Assembly (NCBI GenBank): GCA_024640225.1
Contig: JAHEFK010000007.1
Span: forward strand, 1-64,000
Direction of reading: 5' to 3'
Source: Bacteroidota bacterium
GTDB lineage: Bacteria > Bacteroidota > Bacteroidia > Chitinophagales > Chitinophagaceae
DNA length: 64,000 nucleotides
The notes beneath the pieces are model-generated. The model worked only from the letters and a program-made list of their open reading frames with translations, did not search any database and was not told where the DNA came from. This document shows positions 17,316 to 26,118 of the stretch, piece by piece (position 1 is the first letter of the stretch; every line of letters begins with the position of its first letter). Position numbers and translations under genes: made by a program.

Positions 17316-18080
17316 TTAATTGATTTCAATTGTTAATCCATCATAAGCCAGATAAATATTTTCTGGCAATTGGCTTTGCACTTCTTCGTGCAATCCTAGT
17401 TGATGGCTTATGTGGGTAAAGTAGGTTTGCTCGGCTCCGATTTCTTGTGCCAAGGTAATAGCTTCCGAAAGACTGAAGTGAGAAATGTGCGGTTCCTTTC
17501 TAAGTGCATTAAGTACTAAAATCCTGGATCCTTTAATTTTATTTTTCTCAGTGTCTGAAATAAAATTAGCATCAGTTATGTATGTGAAATCATTGATTCT
17601 GAATCCATAAACTGGCAATTTATAATGTAATACTTCAATTGGGGTGATGACGGTTTGATCTATGCAAAATGGCTGATTTATGATTTCATGAATTTCTAAT
17701 TCAGGAACGCCTGGGTATTTTTTGTCTGAAAAGGCATAATCAAAATCTTTCTTTAGTACTTGAATGGTAGCTTTATCGGCATATATATCGATAGGCTTTT
17801 GAAGTATATAATTAAAAGCACGAATATCATCCATACCTGCGGTGTGGTCTTTATGGCCATGGGTAAAAAGGAGGGCTCTAAGATCGGTGACCTTTTGGCG
17901 GAGCATTTGTTGTCTGAAGTCTGGACCTGAGTCTATAACTAAATTACCATTATGCGTTTGGATGAGTAAAGAACTTCTCAGCCTATTGTCTTTTGGATTG
18001 TTTGACAAGCAAATAGGACATTGGCATGCAATAATAGGCACGCCTTGAGATGTTCCGGTTCCTAAGAATGTAATTTTCAC
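17316..18080 (-). CDS. PhnP-like metallo-beta-lactamase-fold phosphodiesterase
   Basis: A 254-aa cytoplasmic MBL-fold hydrolase. The first Zn-binding motif THGHKDH is at residues 73-79. An N-terminal structural zinc site is suggested by Cys19, Cys21 and Cys24 in ACQCPICLS, as in PhnP (cyclic phosphodiesterase of phosphonate use). Further ligands are likely in YITDANF and THISHQLG. No phosphonate genes are nearby, so the natural substrate may be another cyclic or nucleotide diester. It starts with GTG (18078-18080), 3 bp after the stop of the upstream small gene, so the two form an operon. Confidence 0.85.
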   Translation of the reverse strand: MKITFLGTGTSQGVPIIACQCPICLSNNPKDNRLRSSLLIQTHNGNLVIDSGPDFRQQMLRQKVTDLRALLFTHGHKDHTAGMDDIRAFNYILQKPIDIYADKATIQVLKKDFDYAFSDKKYPGVPELEIHEIINQPFCIDQTVITPIEVLHYKLPVYGFRINDFTYITDANFISDTEKNKIKGSRILVLNALRKEPHISHFSLSEAITLAQEIGAEQTYFTHISHQLGLHEEVQSQLPENIYLAYDGLTIEIN

Positions 18081-18083
18081 AGT

Positions 18084-18389
18084 TTAAATTTCCATTTCAC
18101 CCTGAGCAGCATTGTCACTTTCTGTAGGCTGGAGTAATAATTGATGATAGAATTTAAGCATTTCGCCACTTAAGTCAGATTCTGTAACGGCTATCGTAGG
18201 AACAATCTCTGCTAAGGCATTAATTTTACCTTCAATATTTAAAAACCGATTAATAACGACTATTTTCTTCTCTTCCAATAAGCAATATCCCGAATTGAAG
18301 TTACCTTTTTCGTATCGAATGATATAACTCATTTCTTCAAAAAGTTGTTCTAATTTTTTTAATGTGTTTGGCGTATATTTGAAGCTCAT
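18084..18389 (-). CDS. Conserved small protein of unknown function
   Basis: A 101-aa soluble protein. The N-terminal part (YTPNTLKKLEQLFEEMSYII) reads as a helix, followed by strands (YEKGNFNSGYCLLEEKKIVVIN, RFLNIEGKINAL) and a helical C-terminus. The residues VVINRFLNIEGKI give it the look of a conserved Bacteroidota hypothetical, but I know no function. It is the first gene of the transcript with the PhnP-like hydrolase (3-bp gap), so a shared task in nucleotide or phosphodiester metabolism is possible. It starts at ATG 18389, divergent from the PorT-like gene 15 bp away. Confidence 0.75.
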   Translation of the reverse strand: MSFKYTPNTLKKLEQLFEEMSYIIRYEKGNFNSGYCLLEEKKIVVINRFLNIEGKINALAEIVPTIAVTESDLSGEMLKFYHQLLLQPTESDNAAQGEMEI

Positions 18390-18404
18390 TTAAATTTATA
18401 TTCA

Positions 18405-19064
18405 ATGCTTAAAGTTACAAAATTAGCTATATATTCTTCGATAGTCTTTGCTTTTTTATTCACATCTTCTTCATTTGCACAAAAAAACTTCGAGGACGAC
18501 TATAGAACTTTTTTTGGGGGCTTATTGTTTGGTACCAATTTTTCGCAAGTAGATGGCGATAATTATGCAGGATATAACAAAACTGGTTTGAACATGGGCG
18601 GCATTATGTATGCCCGCCTAAATTCGGACTTGGCAATGAGTATGGAGTTATTGTTTAGTCAGAAAGGATCTTATGGAAGAAATCCAATATTATCTACTGA
18701 TGGCAACTTTTCTATTTACGATTATAAAATTAAATTGAATTATGCCGAAATTCCGATTATGCTAAATTACTTTGATAGAAGAAAAAGTCATTTTGGTGGA
18801 GGGTTTTCGTATTCTCAATTAGTAAGTTCTAGCGAAACATTCCAATCCGACAAAATATATCCCACTTCATTAGATGCTTATCCATTTAAAAAAACAGATA
18901 TTAATTTCTTGCTTTCTGGTAATTTGCATTTAACTAAAGGCTTTTTCTTAAATATACGATTCCAATATTCCCTCTTCCCAATTAGAACAGAATTGCCTCC
19001 TGGATTGAGTAGGAGAGAACAATACTCTAATATGTGGGTAATGCGATTAATGTATTTGTTTTAG
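18405..19064 (+). CDS. Outer-membrane beta-barrel protein, PorT-like
   Basis: A 219-aa protein with a signal peptide (YSSIVFAFLFTSSSFAQ) and alternating hydrophobic strands typical of the OMP_b-brl_2 / PorT family: GLLFGTNFSQVDGDNYAGYNK, MARLNSDLAMSMELLFSQKG, KLNYAEIPIMLNY, GGFSYSQLV and a C-terminal strand ending in Phe (MWVMRLMYLF), the usual barrel end. Some family members (PorT/SprT) are T9SS parts, but this general family includes many others, so a T9SS role is only possible. A TATATTTG element lies at 18374-18381, inside the first codons of the divergent gene. Confidence 0.8.
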   Translation: MLKVTKLAIYSSIVFAFLFTSSSFAQKNFEDDYRTFFGGLLFGTNFSQVDGDNYAGYNKTGLNMGGIMYARLNSDLAMSMELLFSQKGSYGRNPILSTDGNFSIYDYKIKLNYAEIPIMLNYFDRRKSHFGGGFSYSQLVSSSETFQSDKIYPTSLDAYPFKKTDINFLLSGNLHLTKGFFLNIRFQYSLFPIRTELPPGLSRREQYSNMWVMRLMYLF

Positions 19065-19098
19065 TAGAAATTTCAATACATTTACAAAGCCTTAGCTT

Positions 19099-20940
19099 AT
19101 GTCAGACCAATATCTAGTTTCAGCCCGAAAATACCGTCCACACACCTTTGAAACCGTTGTGGGGCAAAGTCATATTACTACTACCTTAAAGAATGCTATA
19201 AAGCAAAATCATTTAGCACATGCCTATTTATTTTGCGGACCTCGAGGTGTGGGTAAAACATCTTGTGCGCGTATTTTAGCCAAAACAATCAATTGTGAAA
19301 ACATAACGGGTGATACAGAAGCTTGTGGAACTTGTGAAACCTGTAAATCATTCAGCACCAATTCGTCCTTTAATATTTTTGAATTAGATGCGGCTTCCAA
19401 TAACTCAGTAGAAGATATTAGAAACTTAACCGATCAAGTTCGTTTTGCTCCGCAATCAGGAAAATATAAAATTTATATTATTGATGAGGTGCACATGCTA
19501 AGTACGGCAGCCTTCAATGCGTTTTTAAAAACATTGGAAGAACCTCCTGCTTATGCTATTTTTATTCTAGCAACAACTGAAAAACACAAAATATTACCTA
19601 CGATATTATCCCGTTGTCAGATCTTTGATTTCAAGAGAATTACCACGCATGATATTGTAGATCATCTGCAACAAATTGCGCTAAGTGAGCACATAGAGGC
19701 TGATGCGGCTGCCTTACATGTCATAGCTCAAAAAAGCGAAGGCTGTATGCGCGATGCGCTATCTATGATTGATAGGATTGCTAGCTTTACCAATGCGCAT
19801 TTGAGTTATGCGGCTACCATGGAGCATTTGAATTTATTGGATGCTGATTTTTATTTTCAAATTACGGATAAATTATTAAGTCAAGATGTAGCTAATACCT
19901 TACTTTCTTTAGATGCAATTTTAGAAAAAGGATTTGAAGGTGAAGTTATATTAGAAGGACTAGCAGAGCATTTTAGAAATCTTCTAATTTGTAAAGATGC
20001 TCGAATGGCAAAGTTATTAGATGTTCCTAATGATCATAAAGCCATCTATTATGAAAAGGCTAATCAAATGCCTCCATCCTTTATTTTATCGGCAATGAAT
20101 TTGATCAATGATGCAATTGTTCAGTATAAACAAACAACCAACAAGCGCTTGCATCTGGAAATGACATGTATTAAATTATGTTATTTGCTTCAAACTACAA
20201 CTCCTGCTGGAGTTGAAAAAAAAAATGAACTAGGTGAAACTCTTGTTATTCCTTCCCCAAAAAAGGAATCAAAGCCTGTCGATATACATACTAAATTGGC
20301 AAGCGATCTAGAGGTAGCTACTGAAGATCATCAGGTAGTAAATTTAGATGAAGCGCCCCGTAATGCTATTGTTACAGAAGCGCCCATCACTCCTGATATA
20401 GCAGTTGTTGCTGATCAAGAAGTGTCCAATACAGAAAGTAATAATGAGCGTAAAGGAATTTTTGGTCAGAATAAAAATACCAAAAAAGTAAGCTTACAAG
20501 TGCTTAATGAGTTAGCGTCTCAACTTTCAAACCCAGTCATAGAAGAAGAAATTGTTTTGGCTCCCATTACGGAAGAGGAGGGTATAGCCGCTTTCGAACA
20601 ATACAAACAAGCCATTGCTGCAGACAATCAAAATCAAACCTTGTTTCAGCAATTATTAATAATGGAGTTGAAGGTGTTTCCTCCTGATGAGTTGCATTTA
20701 GTGTGTCCTGTAGAATTAAATGAGGAATATGCAAAAAACCAACGAGGACAGATGATTCAATTTGTTCAAGAAGTACTAAAACGACCGGTAAGAGTTACGA
20801 CGTCTTACAAGCCCGATCCAGCTTTATTAGCTAAGCAACCTAAGGCATTGAGTAAACAAGAATTGTTTGATAAAATGAGCGAGAAAAACCCAGATTTGCG
20901 ATTGTTTAAAGATACGCTAGGATTACAAATTGAATATTAA
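19099..20940 (+). CDS. dnaX: DNA polymerase III subunits gamma/tau
   Basis: The clamp-loader ATPase of the replisome. The 613-aa protein starts VSARKYRPHTFETVVGQ. Walker A is GPRGVGKT (residues 47-54), followed by a four-Cys zinc module (NCENITGDTEACGTCETC), Walker B IIDEVHML, and the SRC arginine-finger motif in LPTILSRCQIFDFKRI. Domain III (collar) follows to about residue 370, then a variable linker and a C-terminal tau domain. No programmed-frameshift slippery sequence is obvious at the collar boundary, although an A7 run occurs at about 20215-20225. The gene appears to be transcribed alone. Confidence 0.95.
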   Translation: MSDQYLVSARKYRPHTFETVVGQSHITTTLKNAIKQNHLAHAYLFCGPRGVGKTSCARILAKTINCENITGDTEACGTCETCKSFSTNSSFNIFELDAASNNSVEDIRNLTDQVRFAPQSGKYKIYIIDEVHMLSTAAFNAFLKTLEEPPAYAIFILATTEKHKILPTILSRCQIFDFKRITTHDIVDHLQQIALSEHIEADAAALHVIAQKSEGCMRDALSMIDRIASFTNAHLSYAATMEHLNLLDADFYFQITDKLLSQDVANTLLSLDAILEKGFEGEVILEGLAEHFRNLLICKDARMAKLLDVPNDHKAIYYEKANQMPPSFILSAMNLINDAIVQYKQTTNKRLHLEMTCIKLCYLLQTTTPAGVEKKNELGETLVIPSPKKESKPVDIHTKLASDLEVATEDHQVVNLDEAPRNAIVTEAPITPDIAVVADQEVSNTESNNERKGIFGQNKNTKKVSLQVLNELASQLSNPVIEEEIVLAPITEEEGIAAFEQYKQAIAADNQNQTLFQQLLIMELKVFPPDELHLVCPVELNEEYAKNQRGQMIQFVQEVLKRPVRVTTSYKPDPALLAKQPKALSKQELFDKMSEKNPDLRLFKDTLGLQIEY

Positions 20941-21014
20941 GCACTATCTTTAAAAATAATTGAAATATTTATACAAAAAATTGAATTTTACTATTATTCG
21001 AAAATAGAATTGTT

Positions 21015-21022
21015 TATTTTTG
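21015..21022 (+). promoter_or_regulatory. Bacteroidota -7 element TATTTTTG
   Basis: A consensus TAnnTTTG match 21 nt before the E2 gene ATG at 21044, in the 103-bp gap after dnaX. No clear -33 element. Confidence 0.45.
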
Positions 21023-21043
21023 ATACCAAATTAAAATACTAAA

Positions 21044-22663
21044 ATGGCAGAAGCGATTAGAATGCCCTTATTGAGCGACACCATGAAAGAAGGTGTCATT
21101 GCTGCATGGCACAAAAATGTAGGTGATATTGTAAAGTCTGATGATGTAATTGCAGATGTAGAAACCGATAAAGCTACAATGGAAGTTATGCCTTATGTAG
21201 ATGGCACGCTATTATATATTGGTGTTGAGAAAGGTAAGGCAGCAAAAATTAATGAAATTATTGCAATCATTGGCAAGCCTGGTGAGGATATTCAACATTT
21301 ATTAGATGATGCATCTGCACCTGTTGCGCAAGCAGCACCAGCTTCTGCTCCTGAAGCAATTGCTCCGGTTGCTAGTGCACCTGCTTCGGTTGATTTGAAA
21401 GATGCTACTGTTATCAGAATGCCCTTGTTGAGTGATACGATGAAAGAAGGTAAAATTGTAGCATGGCATAAAAAAGTGGGTGATATCATAAAATCTGATG
21501 ATATATTAGCCGATGTAGAGACGGATAAAGCTACTATGGAAGTAATGCCGTATGTAGATGGTACACTTTTATATGTAGGTGTTAAAGAAGGTGAGGCGGC
21601 AAAGATTAATGAAATTATAGCTATTGTTGGTAAAGCAGGAACGGATGTTGCTGCATACCTTGCCAATGAAGGTTCTCAAGTAATTGCTTCTAGTGAAACA
21701 ACTTCAGCTGCTCCTTCAACTGCAGCTGTTGCAAATAATGCTTTAAGTGGAGCTGCTGCTACTACATCAGTTGCGAGTGGCAATAGAATTTTAATTTCGC
21801 CTTTGGCTAAAAAAATAGCTCAACAAAATGGTATTCAATTAAGCGAATTAAGAGGAACTGGAGAGAATGGTAGAATTATAAAAAGAGATATTGATAATTA
21901 TACGCCGACTGCTCAACAAGCTACTACTGCATCTTCAACCACAGCACCTATAATGAGCCCTAGCTCATCGGTTGGAATGCAAGAATCCTATATTGATACG
22001 CCAAATTCTCAAATGCGTAAAGTAATCGCTCAGCGATTATCTGAAAGTAAAAATACGGCACCTCATTTCTACCTCAAAATGTCGGTAGTAATGGATAAAG
22101 CAATGGAGGCAAGAACAGCTGTAAATGCTGTAGCTCCTGTAAAAGTATCCTTTAATGATTTAATTATTAAAGCATCAGCTATGGCATTGCGCAAACACCC
22201 TGCCGTAAATAGCTCTTGGATGGGAGAAACTACTAGAACTTACCAACATGTTCATATAGGATCCGCTGTTGCAATTGAAGATGGTTTGATTGTGCCAGTA
22301 ATTCGTTTCGCAGATCAAAAATCTTTATCTGAGATTTCGATAGAAGCTAAACAATTAACTGAAAAAGCAAGAAATAAAAAATTACAACCTAATGAATTTA
22401 GTGGCAATACCTTCACTATTTCTAACTTAGGAATGATGGATATCGATGAATTTACAGCAATTGTAAATCCTCCCGATAGCTGTATTTTAGCGGTAGGTAA
22501 AATTACACCAACACCAGTAGTTGAAAATGGTCAAGTGGTAGTGCGCCAAATATTAAAATTAACCTTAAGTTGCGATCACCGTGTAGTAGATGGTGCCGTT
22601 GGAGCAGCCTTCTTACAAACATTGAAAGCGTTTTTAGAAAATCCGGTTACTATGTTAGCATAA
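21044..22663 (+). CDS. pdhC: Pyruvate dehydrogenase E2, dihydrolipoamide acetyltransferase
   Basis: The 539-aa core of the pyruvate dehydrogenase complex, which moves acetyl groups from the lipoyl arm to CoA. Two N-terminal lipoyl domains (about 3-77 and 122-197) each carry the lipoylated Lys in VETDKATMEV (Lys43 and Lys162). Ala/Pro/Ser/Thr-rich linkers follow each. The peripheral-subunit-binding domain (about 250-285) reads SPLAKKIAQQNGIQLSELRG, and the catalytic domain ends with the active-site His in LSCDHRVVDGAVGA. The domain order and IRMPLLSDTMKEG motif point to PDH rather than 2-oxoglutarate dehydrogenase. No E1 or E3 gene is adjacent. Terminators follow. Confidence 0.94.
   Translation: MAEAIRMPLLSDTMKEGVIAAWHKNVGDIVKSDDVIADVETDKATMEVMPYVDGTLLYIGVEKGKAAKINEIIAIIGKPGEDIQHLLDDASAPVAQAAPASAPEAIAPVASAPASVDLKDATVIRMPLLSDTMKEGKIVAWHKKVGDIIKSDDILADVETDKATMEVMPYVDGTLLYVGVKEGEAAKINEIIAIVGKAGTDVAAYLANEGSQVIASSETTSAAPSTAAVANNALSGAAATTSVASGNRILISPLAKKIAQQNGIQLSELRGTGENGRIIKRDIDNYTPTAQQATTASSTTAPIMSPSSSVGMQESYIDTPNSQMRKVIAQRLSESKNTAPHFYLKMSVVMDKAMEARTAVNAVAPVKVSFNDLIIKASAMALRKHPAVNSSWMGETTRTYQHVHIGSAVAIEDGLIVPVIRFADQKSLSEISIEAKQLTEKARNKKLQPNEFSGNTFTISNLGMMDIDEFTAIVNPPDSCILAVGKITPTPVVENGQVVVRQILKLTLSCDHRVVDGAVGAAFLQTLKAFLENPVTMLA
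21416..21640 (+). repeat. Second copy of a duplicated lipoyl-domain coding segment
   Basis: This segment is a clear copy of 21059-21283 in the same gene, with the same codon order for RMPLLSDTMKEG, WHK, VGDI, VETDKATMEVMPYVDGTLLY and AAKINEIIAI. Differences are mostly conservative or synonymous, so the duplication is old but kept similar. Confidence 0.8.
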
Positions 22664-22685
22664 TTGCATGCTCATTAAAATAAAT

Positions 22686-22716
22686 AAAAAAGCCAAGCAA
22701 GATGCTTGGCTTTTTT
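22686..22716 (+). terminator. Intrinsic terminator after pdhC
   Basis: A 14-bp stem (22686-22699 with 22703-22716) with a 3-nt loop and T-rich end, 23 bp after the pdhC stop. Confidence 0.85.
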
Positions 22717-22733
22717 ATTAAGTATATCCCTAA

Positions 22734-22761
22734 AAAAAGGAGCACCTAGGTGCTCCTTTTT
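22734..22761 (-). terminator. Intrinsic terminator after the T9SS GEVED protein
   Basis: A perfect palindrome centred at 22747/22748 with 14-bp arms and A/T tracts at both ends, 22 bp after the minus-strand stop. It stands back to back with the pdhC terminator. Confidence 0.82.
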
Positions 22762-22782
22762 ATGAAATTGGTTTTGATGCAA

Positions 22783-25593
22783 TTAGTGCTTAGTGATTTT
22801 TTCAATTCCTACTAATTCGTGATTATCATTGCGTACTTCAAGTAAATAAATTCCTGATGCTACGTTAGATAGATCTAATTTAGTAGTTTGCTCTTTGGTA
22901 ATGATAACTTTACCAGTTAAATCTTTGATAGTTAATTCCATTAGTTGATTACCACTAATTTCAATAAATCGCTCAGTAGGATTAGGGTACACCTGAATAC
23001 CGTTTTTACTTAATGAAGATAGTCCTAATGTATTTATAACAACAGGGATTTCAGATACTCCAAAACAACCTGCTGCATTTTCTACTCTCACTGTATAGGA
23101 GCCATCTTGCATTGCTGTATAAGTTTGTTGTGTAGCTCCGTTTATCGCTACGCCATATCTAAACCATTGGTAAGACGTATATACTCCCGTAGTAAGTGTG
23201 TTGCCTAGGGCTGTTATAACTGGATTTGGCTGTATGAGTAAGTTTGTCGTTACCGAGTTAGAAGTGGTTAAACAAGATCCACTGATGGTTCCATCTACAG
23301 TATAAACTCCAGAAACAGTTGATAAGTAGGTACTCGTAATTGCACCTGGTATCGTAACACCATTGCGCTTCCATAAATAAGTATAGTTTTGATTGAAACT
23401 TACCGTTAATGCGCAACTTCCGCCAGGGCAAAAATTAGTGTTATTAGCTGGAGCCAATTGCAAATTAGGGCTTGGAATTACCGTTACACTTACTGTTGCA
23501 GCAGCAGAATTACAACCACCAGGTGTTGTTAAATAAACACTATAAGTGCCCGATGCATTTGCTGTAGCCGCATTTATTACCGGATTCTGTCCAACAGCTG
23601 AAAAACTGTTTGGACCTGACCAGGTATAGGTTGCGCCCGTTACAGAAGAAGTAACACTTAAGTTAATAGGTTGGTTTGCGCAAACTGTTGTTCCCGTCAT
23701 ATTGATTGTTGGAATCGGAGGGATTGATACCGCTGTTAAGGTTACATTATTTATGGTGTTGGATGGACATAAAGCAGGTGTTTTAATATTGATTGCACTG
23801 TAAACACCCGGATTTAAACCGCTGATAATATAAGATCCACTTGCATTGGTGGTTATAGATTGTGTATTAACAGCATTACCATTTAATGTATAGTCTAAGA
23901 AATAATTGGTATTGGCCTGTAAGCCATTTAATTGGATACTACCATTAGCACTATTACAAGTAGAAGGTTGTGTAACTGTTCCTAATACCATTGCTGGTGT
24001 AGTGTTGATCACCACTGTTGTAGGAACTGTTACAGAGCTTAATCCAAATTGATTAGCTTTTGCATAATAGGTTCCAGATTGAGCTGTAGTTGCATTCGTA
24101 ATGGTAATTGAACTTCCCGTAGCGGTAAAGCTGTTCGGTCCAGTCCAAGTGATAATTGCATTTGGTGAATTTGCAGCATTTGTTGCTGTAAGTGTAAATG
24201 AATTACCTGCACAAATGGGTGTATTATTACTTGCTGTTGGTGAACCAGGTGCAACCACTAAATCCACACCGATATCGTCAATGCTAAGGTAAAACGGAGC
24301 TCCTGTTGCAACACAGTTTATACCAAAGAAGTAATAGCCCGATGTTGTTGGCGTAAAAGTACCCGTATATTGCTGATAGCTTGTATTTGTTGGATTAGCC
24401 ACTGTGCCTATAATGGTTGTCATAGCAGCTGAATTTTGAGCAGATCCAACAGCAGCTTTAACATTTGTCCATCCCGAAAATCCATCAGTAATATACCAAT
24501 ATGAAAATTGATATTGACTACCTGCTGTTAAATACAAACCAGGTGTATATATCCAATCATTTGAACCCCAACGGAAAGCTGCAAATTTGCTTCCGCCGGT
24601 TGTATGATTAATTCTATTGTATGTCGTTGCTGCTAAATAGGTAGTTACCAATCCACCTAAGCCAGTTGCTGCCATGCAACTAGGAAGGGTATTTACAGAT
24701 GTAATACTTTCAAAGGTTTCGATATAGGGCAAGTTAGAAGATACTACATTTACTGTAAATGGTGTAGAGTAAGATGTTAAGTTAGAGTTACTGCAGGTAA
24801 CGGCACAACGATATTGCGTAGAAGCCATCAAGCTCGGTGTTGTATATGTTACTGTATTCGCGCCAGTACCACCAATTGTATTTTGCCAAGCTGAGCCATC
24901 GAAGAATTGCCATTGATAGGTTATACCAGATCCAACGGAAACGCCTGTAACAGAAACAGAACTAGTGGCTCCTAAACAAATAGGTGTAGCAGAACCGGTT
25001 GCCGTCCCAGCATTTGGATTGCCAGAACAAGGGCCAGATGCAATAACATTAAAATTATAATCTTCTGTTTCCCCAAAGGATAAATTTGTGCTACAAAAAT
25101 CAGTAGCCAAAGGAACCGTTGCATATTGACATTGTACGCGCATTCTGCGAATACCAGCTAATGCTGTAAGAGGTACCGTAATAGTTGATGTAAATACGCC
25201 TGTGCCCGATGTAGGTGATGCGTAAACAGCTTCCCCTGGATCTGCAAAGCTGTTATTGCCATTCCAGTCAATCCAAACTCTAAATCCTTGCCCCCAAGAT
25301 GAGCCTGATTGCATGCTCAAAGTGATGTTAAGACCTTGTACTTGTGAACAAGATAAGGTGCTATAAAAAATATAATTATTAGCATTGCCATTACAACCTG
25401 TATTGTTATTGGTAATATTTGTTGCACCACCAGTAGTAGAAAAGTTATTTATAAAATCAGCTGATGAACAAGCGGAAAGATAAGAAGGTCCGCAATAGGG
25501 AGCTTGTGCATACGCATTGGCAAAGCTGAAAATGATAAAAGCAAGGGCAATTATTTGCTTTACTTTCAATGTAATGGGTAGTTTTTTAAACAT
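22783..25593 (-). CDS. T9SS-secreted cell-surface protein with GEVED and Ig-like domains
   Basis: A 936-aa exported protein. The signal peptide ends ANAYAQ. The next ~160 residues form a GEVED-type domain: WGQGFRVWIDWNGNNSFADP, then GEAVYASP, and LSFGETEDYNFNV at its end. A jelly-roll-like region (about 290-440: YIETFESITSVNTLPSCMA, SQYQFSYWYITDGFSGW, SIDDIGVDLV) resembles carbohydrate-binding or adhesion modules. Several Ig-like repeats follow (TYTWSGPNSFSAVGQNPVIN). The C-terminus is a type A T9SS sorting domain (IQVYPNPTERFIEISG, NVASGIYLLEV). No protease or hydrolase motif is visible, so an adhesin or matrix role is likely. It is a single-gene transcript with its own terminator. Confidence 0.88.
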   Translation of the reverse strand: MFKKLPITLKVKQIIALAFIIFSFANAYAQAPYCGPSYLSACSSADFINNFSTTGGATNITNNNTGCNGNANNYIFYSTLSCSQVQGLNITLSMQSGSSWGQGFRVWIDWNGNNSFADPGEAVYASPTSGTGVFTSTITVPLTALAGIRRMRVQCQYATVPLATDFCSTNLSFGETEDYNFNVIASGPCSGNPNAGTATGSATPICLGATSSVSVTGVSVGSGITYQWQFFDGSAWQNTIGGTGANTVTYTTPSLMASTQYRCAVTCSNSNLTSYSTPFTVNVVSSNLPYIETFESITSVNTLPSCMAATGLGGLVTTYLAATTYNRINHTTGGSKFAAFRWGSNDWIYTPGLYLTAGSQYQFSYWYITDGFSGWTNVKAAVGSAQNSAAMTTIIGTVANPTNTSYQQYTGTFTPTTSGYYFFGINCVATGAPFYLSIDDIGVDLVVAPGSPTASNNTPICAGNSFTLTATNAANSPNAIITWTGPNSFTATGSSITITNATTAQSGTYYAKANQFGLSSVTVPTTVVINTTPAMVLGTVTQPSTCNSANGSIQLNGLQANTNYFLDYTLNGNAVNTQSITTNASGSYIISGLNPGVYSAINIKTPALCPSNTINNVTLTAVSIPPIPTINMTGTTVCANQPINLSVTSSVTGATYTWSGPNSFSAVGQNPVINAATANASGTYSVYLTTPGGCNSAAATVSVTVIPSPNLQLAPANNTNFCPGGSCALTVSFNQNYTYLWKRNGVTIPGAITSTYLSTVSGVYTVDGTISGSCLTTSNSVTTNLLIQPNPVITALGNTLTTGVYTSYQWFRYGVAINGATQQTYTAMQDGSYTVRVENAAGCFGVSEIPVVINTLGLSSLSKNGIQVYPNPTERFIEISGNQLMELTIKDLTGKVIITKEQTTKLDLSNVASGIYLLEVRNDNHELVGIEKITKH

Positions 25594-25671
25594 GGTTCTT
25601 TTTTTTGAAGTATTGGTTAGAATACTAATAAATTTCTATGTGTAAAATACATAAGAAAAGTTAAAAAACAA

Positions 25672-25701
25672 AAAAAAGCTACTCAATAGAGTAGCTTTTT
25701 T
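25672..25701 (-). terminator. Intrinsic terminator of the rpmB-rpmG-DUF4295 operon
   Basis: A 12- to 13-bp stem around loop AATA (25685-25688) with A7 on the left and T6 on the right, about 18 bp after the DUF4295 stop on the minus strand. Confidence 0.82.
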
Positions 25702-25718
25702 ATCAACAGATTGTTGAA

Positions 25719-25889
25719 TTATTTTTCTTTTAAGAAATCCTGCACTTTATCTTTATGCATGATGTTTTCTTTAAAAGTATATGCGCCAGTTTTTGGACTA
25801 CGAACAGCTTTAATAACTTTAGTGTAGTTTTTTGCTTCTGCTGCAAGTTTTGGATCTTTTTTGATCGCGGTTTTAGCTGCTTTTGCCAT
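25719..25889 (-). CDS. DUF4295 small basic protein, Bacteroidota ribosome-associated
   Basis: A 56-aa, very basic protein: MAKAAKTAIKKDPKLAAEAK at the start, then KVIKAVRSPKTGAYTFKENI, and HKDKVQDFLKEK at the end. This is the DUF4295 family, which sits after rpmB and rpmG in Bacteroidota. From memory, cryo-EM of a Flavobacterium ribosome assigned a protein of this sort as a phylum-specific large-subunit protein (bL38); I cannot check this here. The size, charge and gene position all fit a ribosomal protein. It starts at ATG 25889, 20 bp after rpmG, and is followed by the operon terminator. Confidence 0.88.
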   Translation of the reverse strand: MAKAAKTAIKKDPKLAAEAKNYTKVIKAVRSPKTGAYTFKENIMHKDKVQDFLKEK

Positions 25890-25909
25890 GGTAGTATAGT
25901 ATTTTTAAA

Positions 25910-26092
25910 TTATTTAATTTCTTTGTGTACAGTTACTTTCTTCATGATTGGGTTGAATTTTTTCAACTCAATTCTTTCAGGCGTATTTTTCTTGTTTTTC
26001 GTTGTAATATAACGACTTGTGCCAGCTAAGCCTGTAGCTTTATGCTCGGTACATTCTAATATTACTTGAACTCTATTTCCTTTTTTTGCCAT
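25910..26092 (-). CDS. rpmG: Ribosomal protein bL33
   Basis: A 60-aa large-subunit protein with [20 protein letters not shown], then [24 protein letters not shown] and [10 protein letters not shown], diagnostic of bL33. Only one Cys is present (Cys14) and the two CxxC pairs of the zinc-binding form are absent, so it is the zinc-free version. It is the middle gene of a three-gene ribosomal operon, 26 bp after rpmB and 20 bp before DUF4295. Confidence 0.96.
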   Translation of the reverse strand: MAKKGNRVQVILECTEHKATGLAGTSRYITTKNKKNTPERIELKKFNPIMKKVTVHKEIK

Positions 26093-26118
26093 TGTTGCTT
26101 AGTTTAAAAACGTTTATA

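Noticed and set aside
20200-20260. Programmed frameshift in dnaX giving a gamma subunit
   Set aside because: An A run exists near 20218, but no stop in the shifted frame with a stimulating hairpin could be established by eye.
21292-21666. Antisense ORF of 124 codons inside pdhC
   Set aside because: Opposite the lipoyl domains and Ala-rich linker; its length results from the absence of antisense stops in GCx/ACx-rich sequence.
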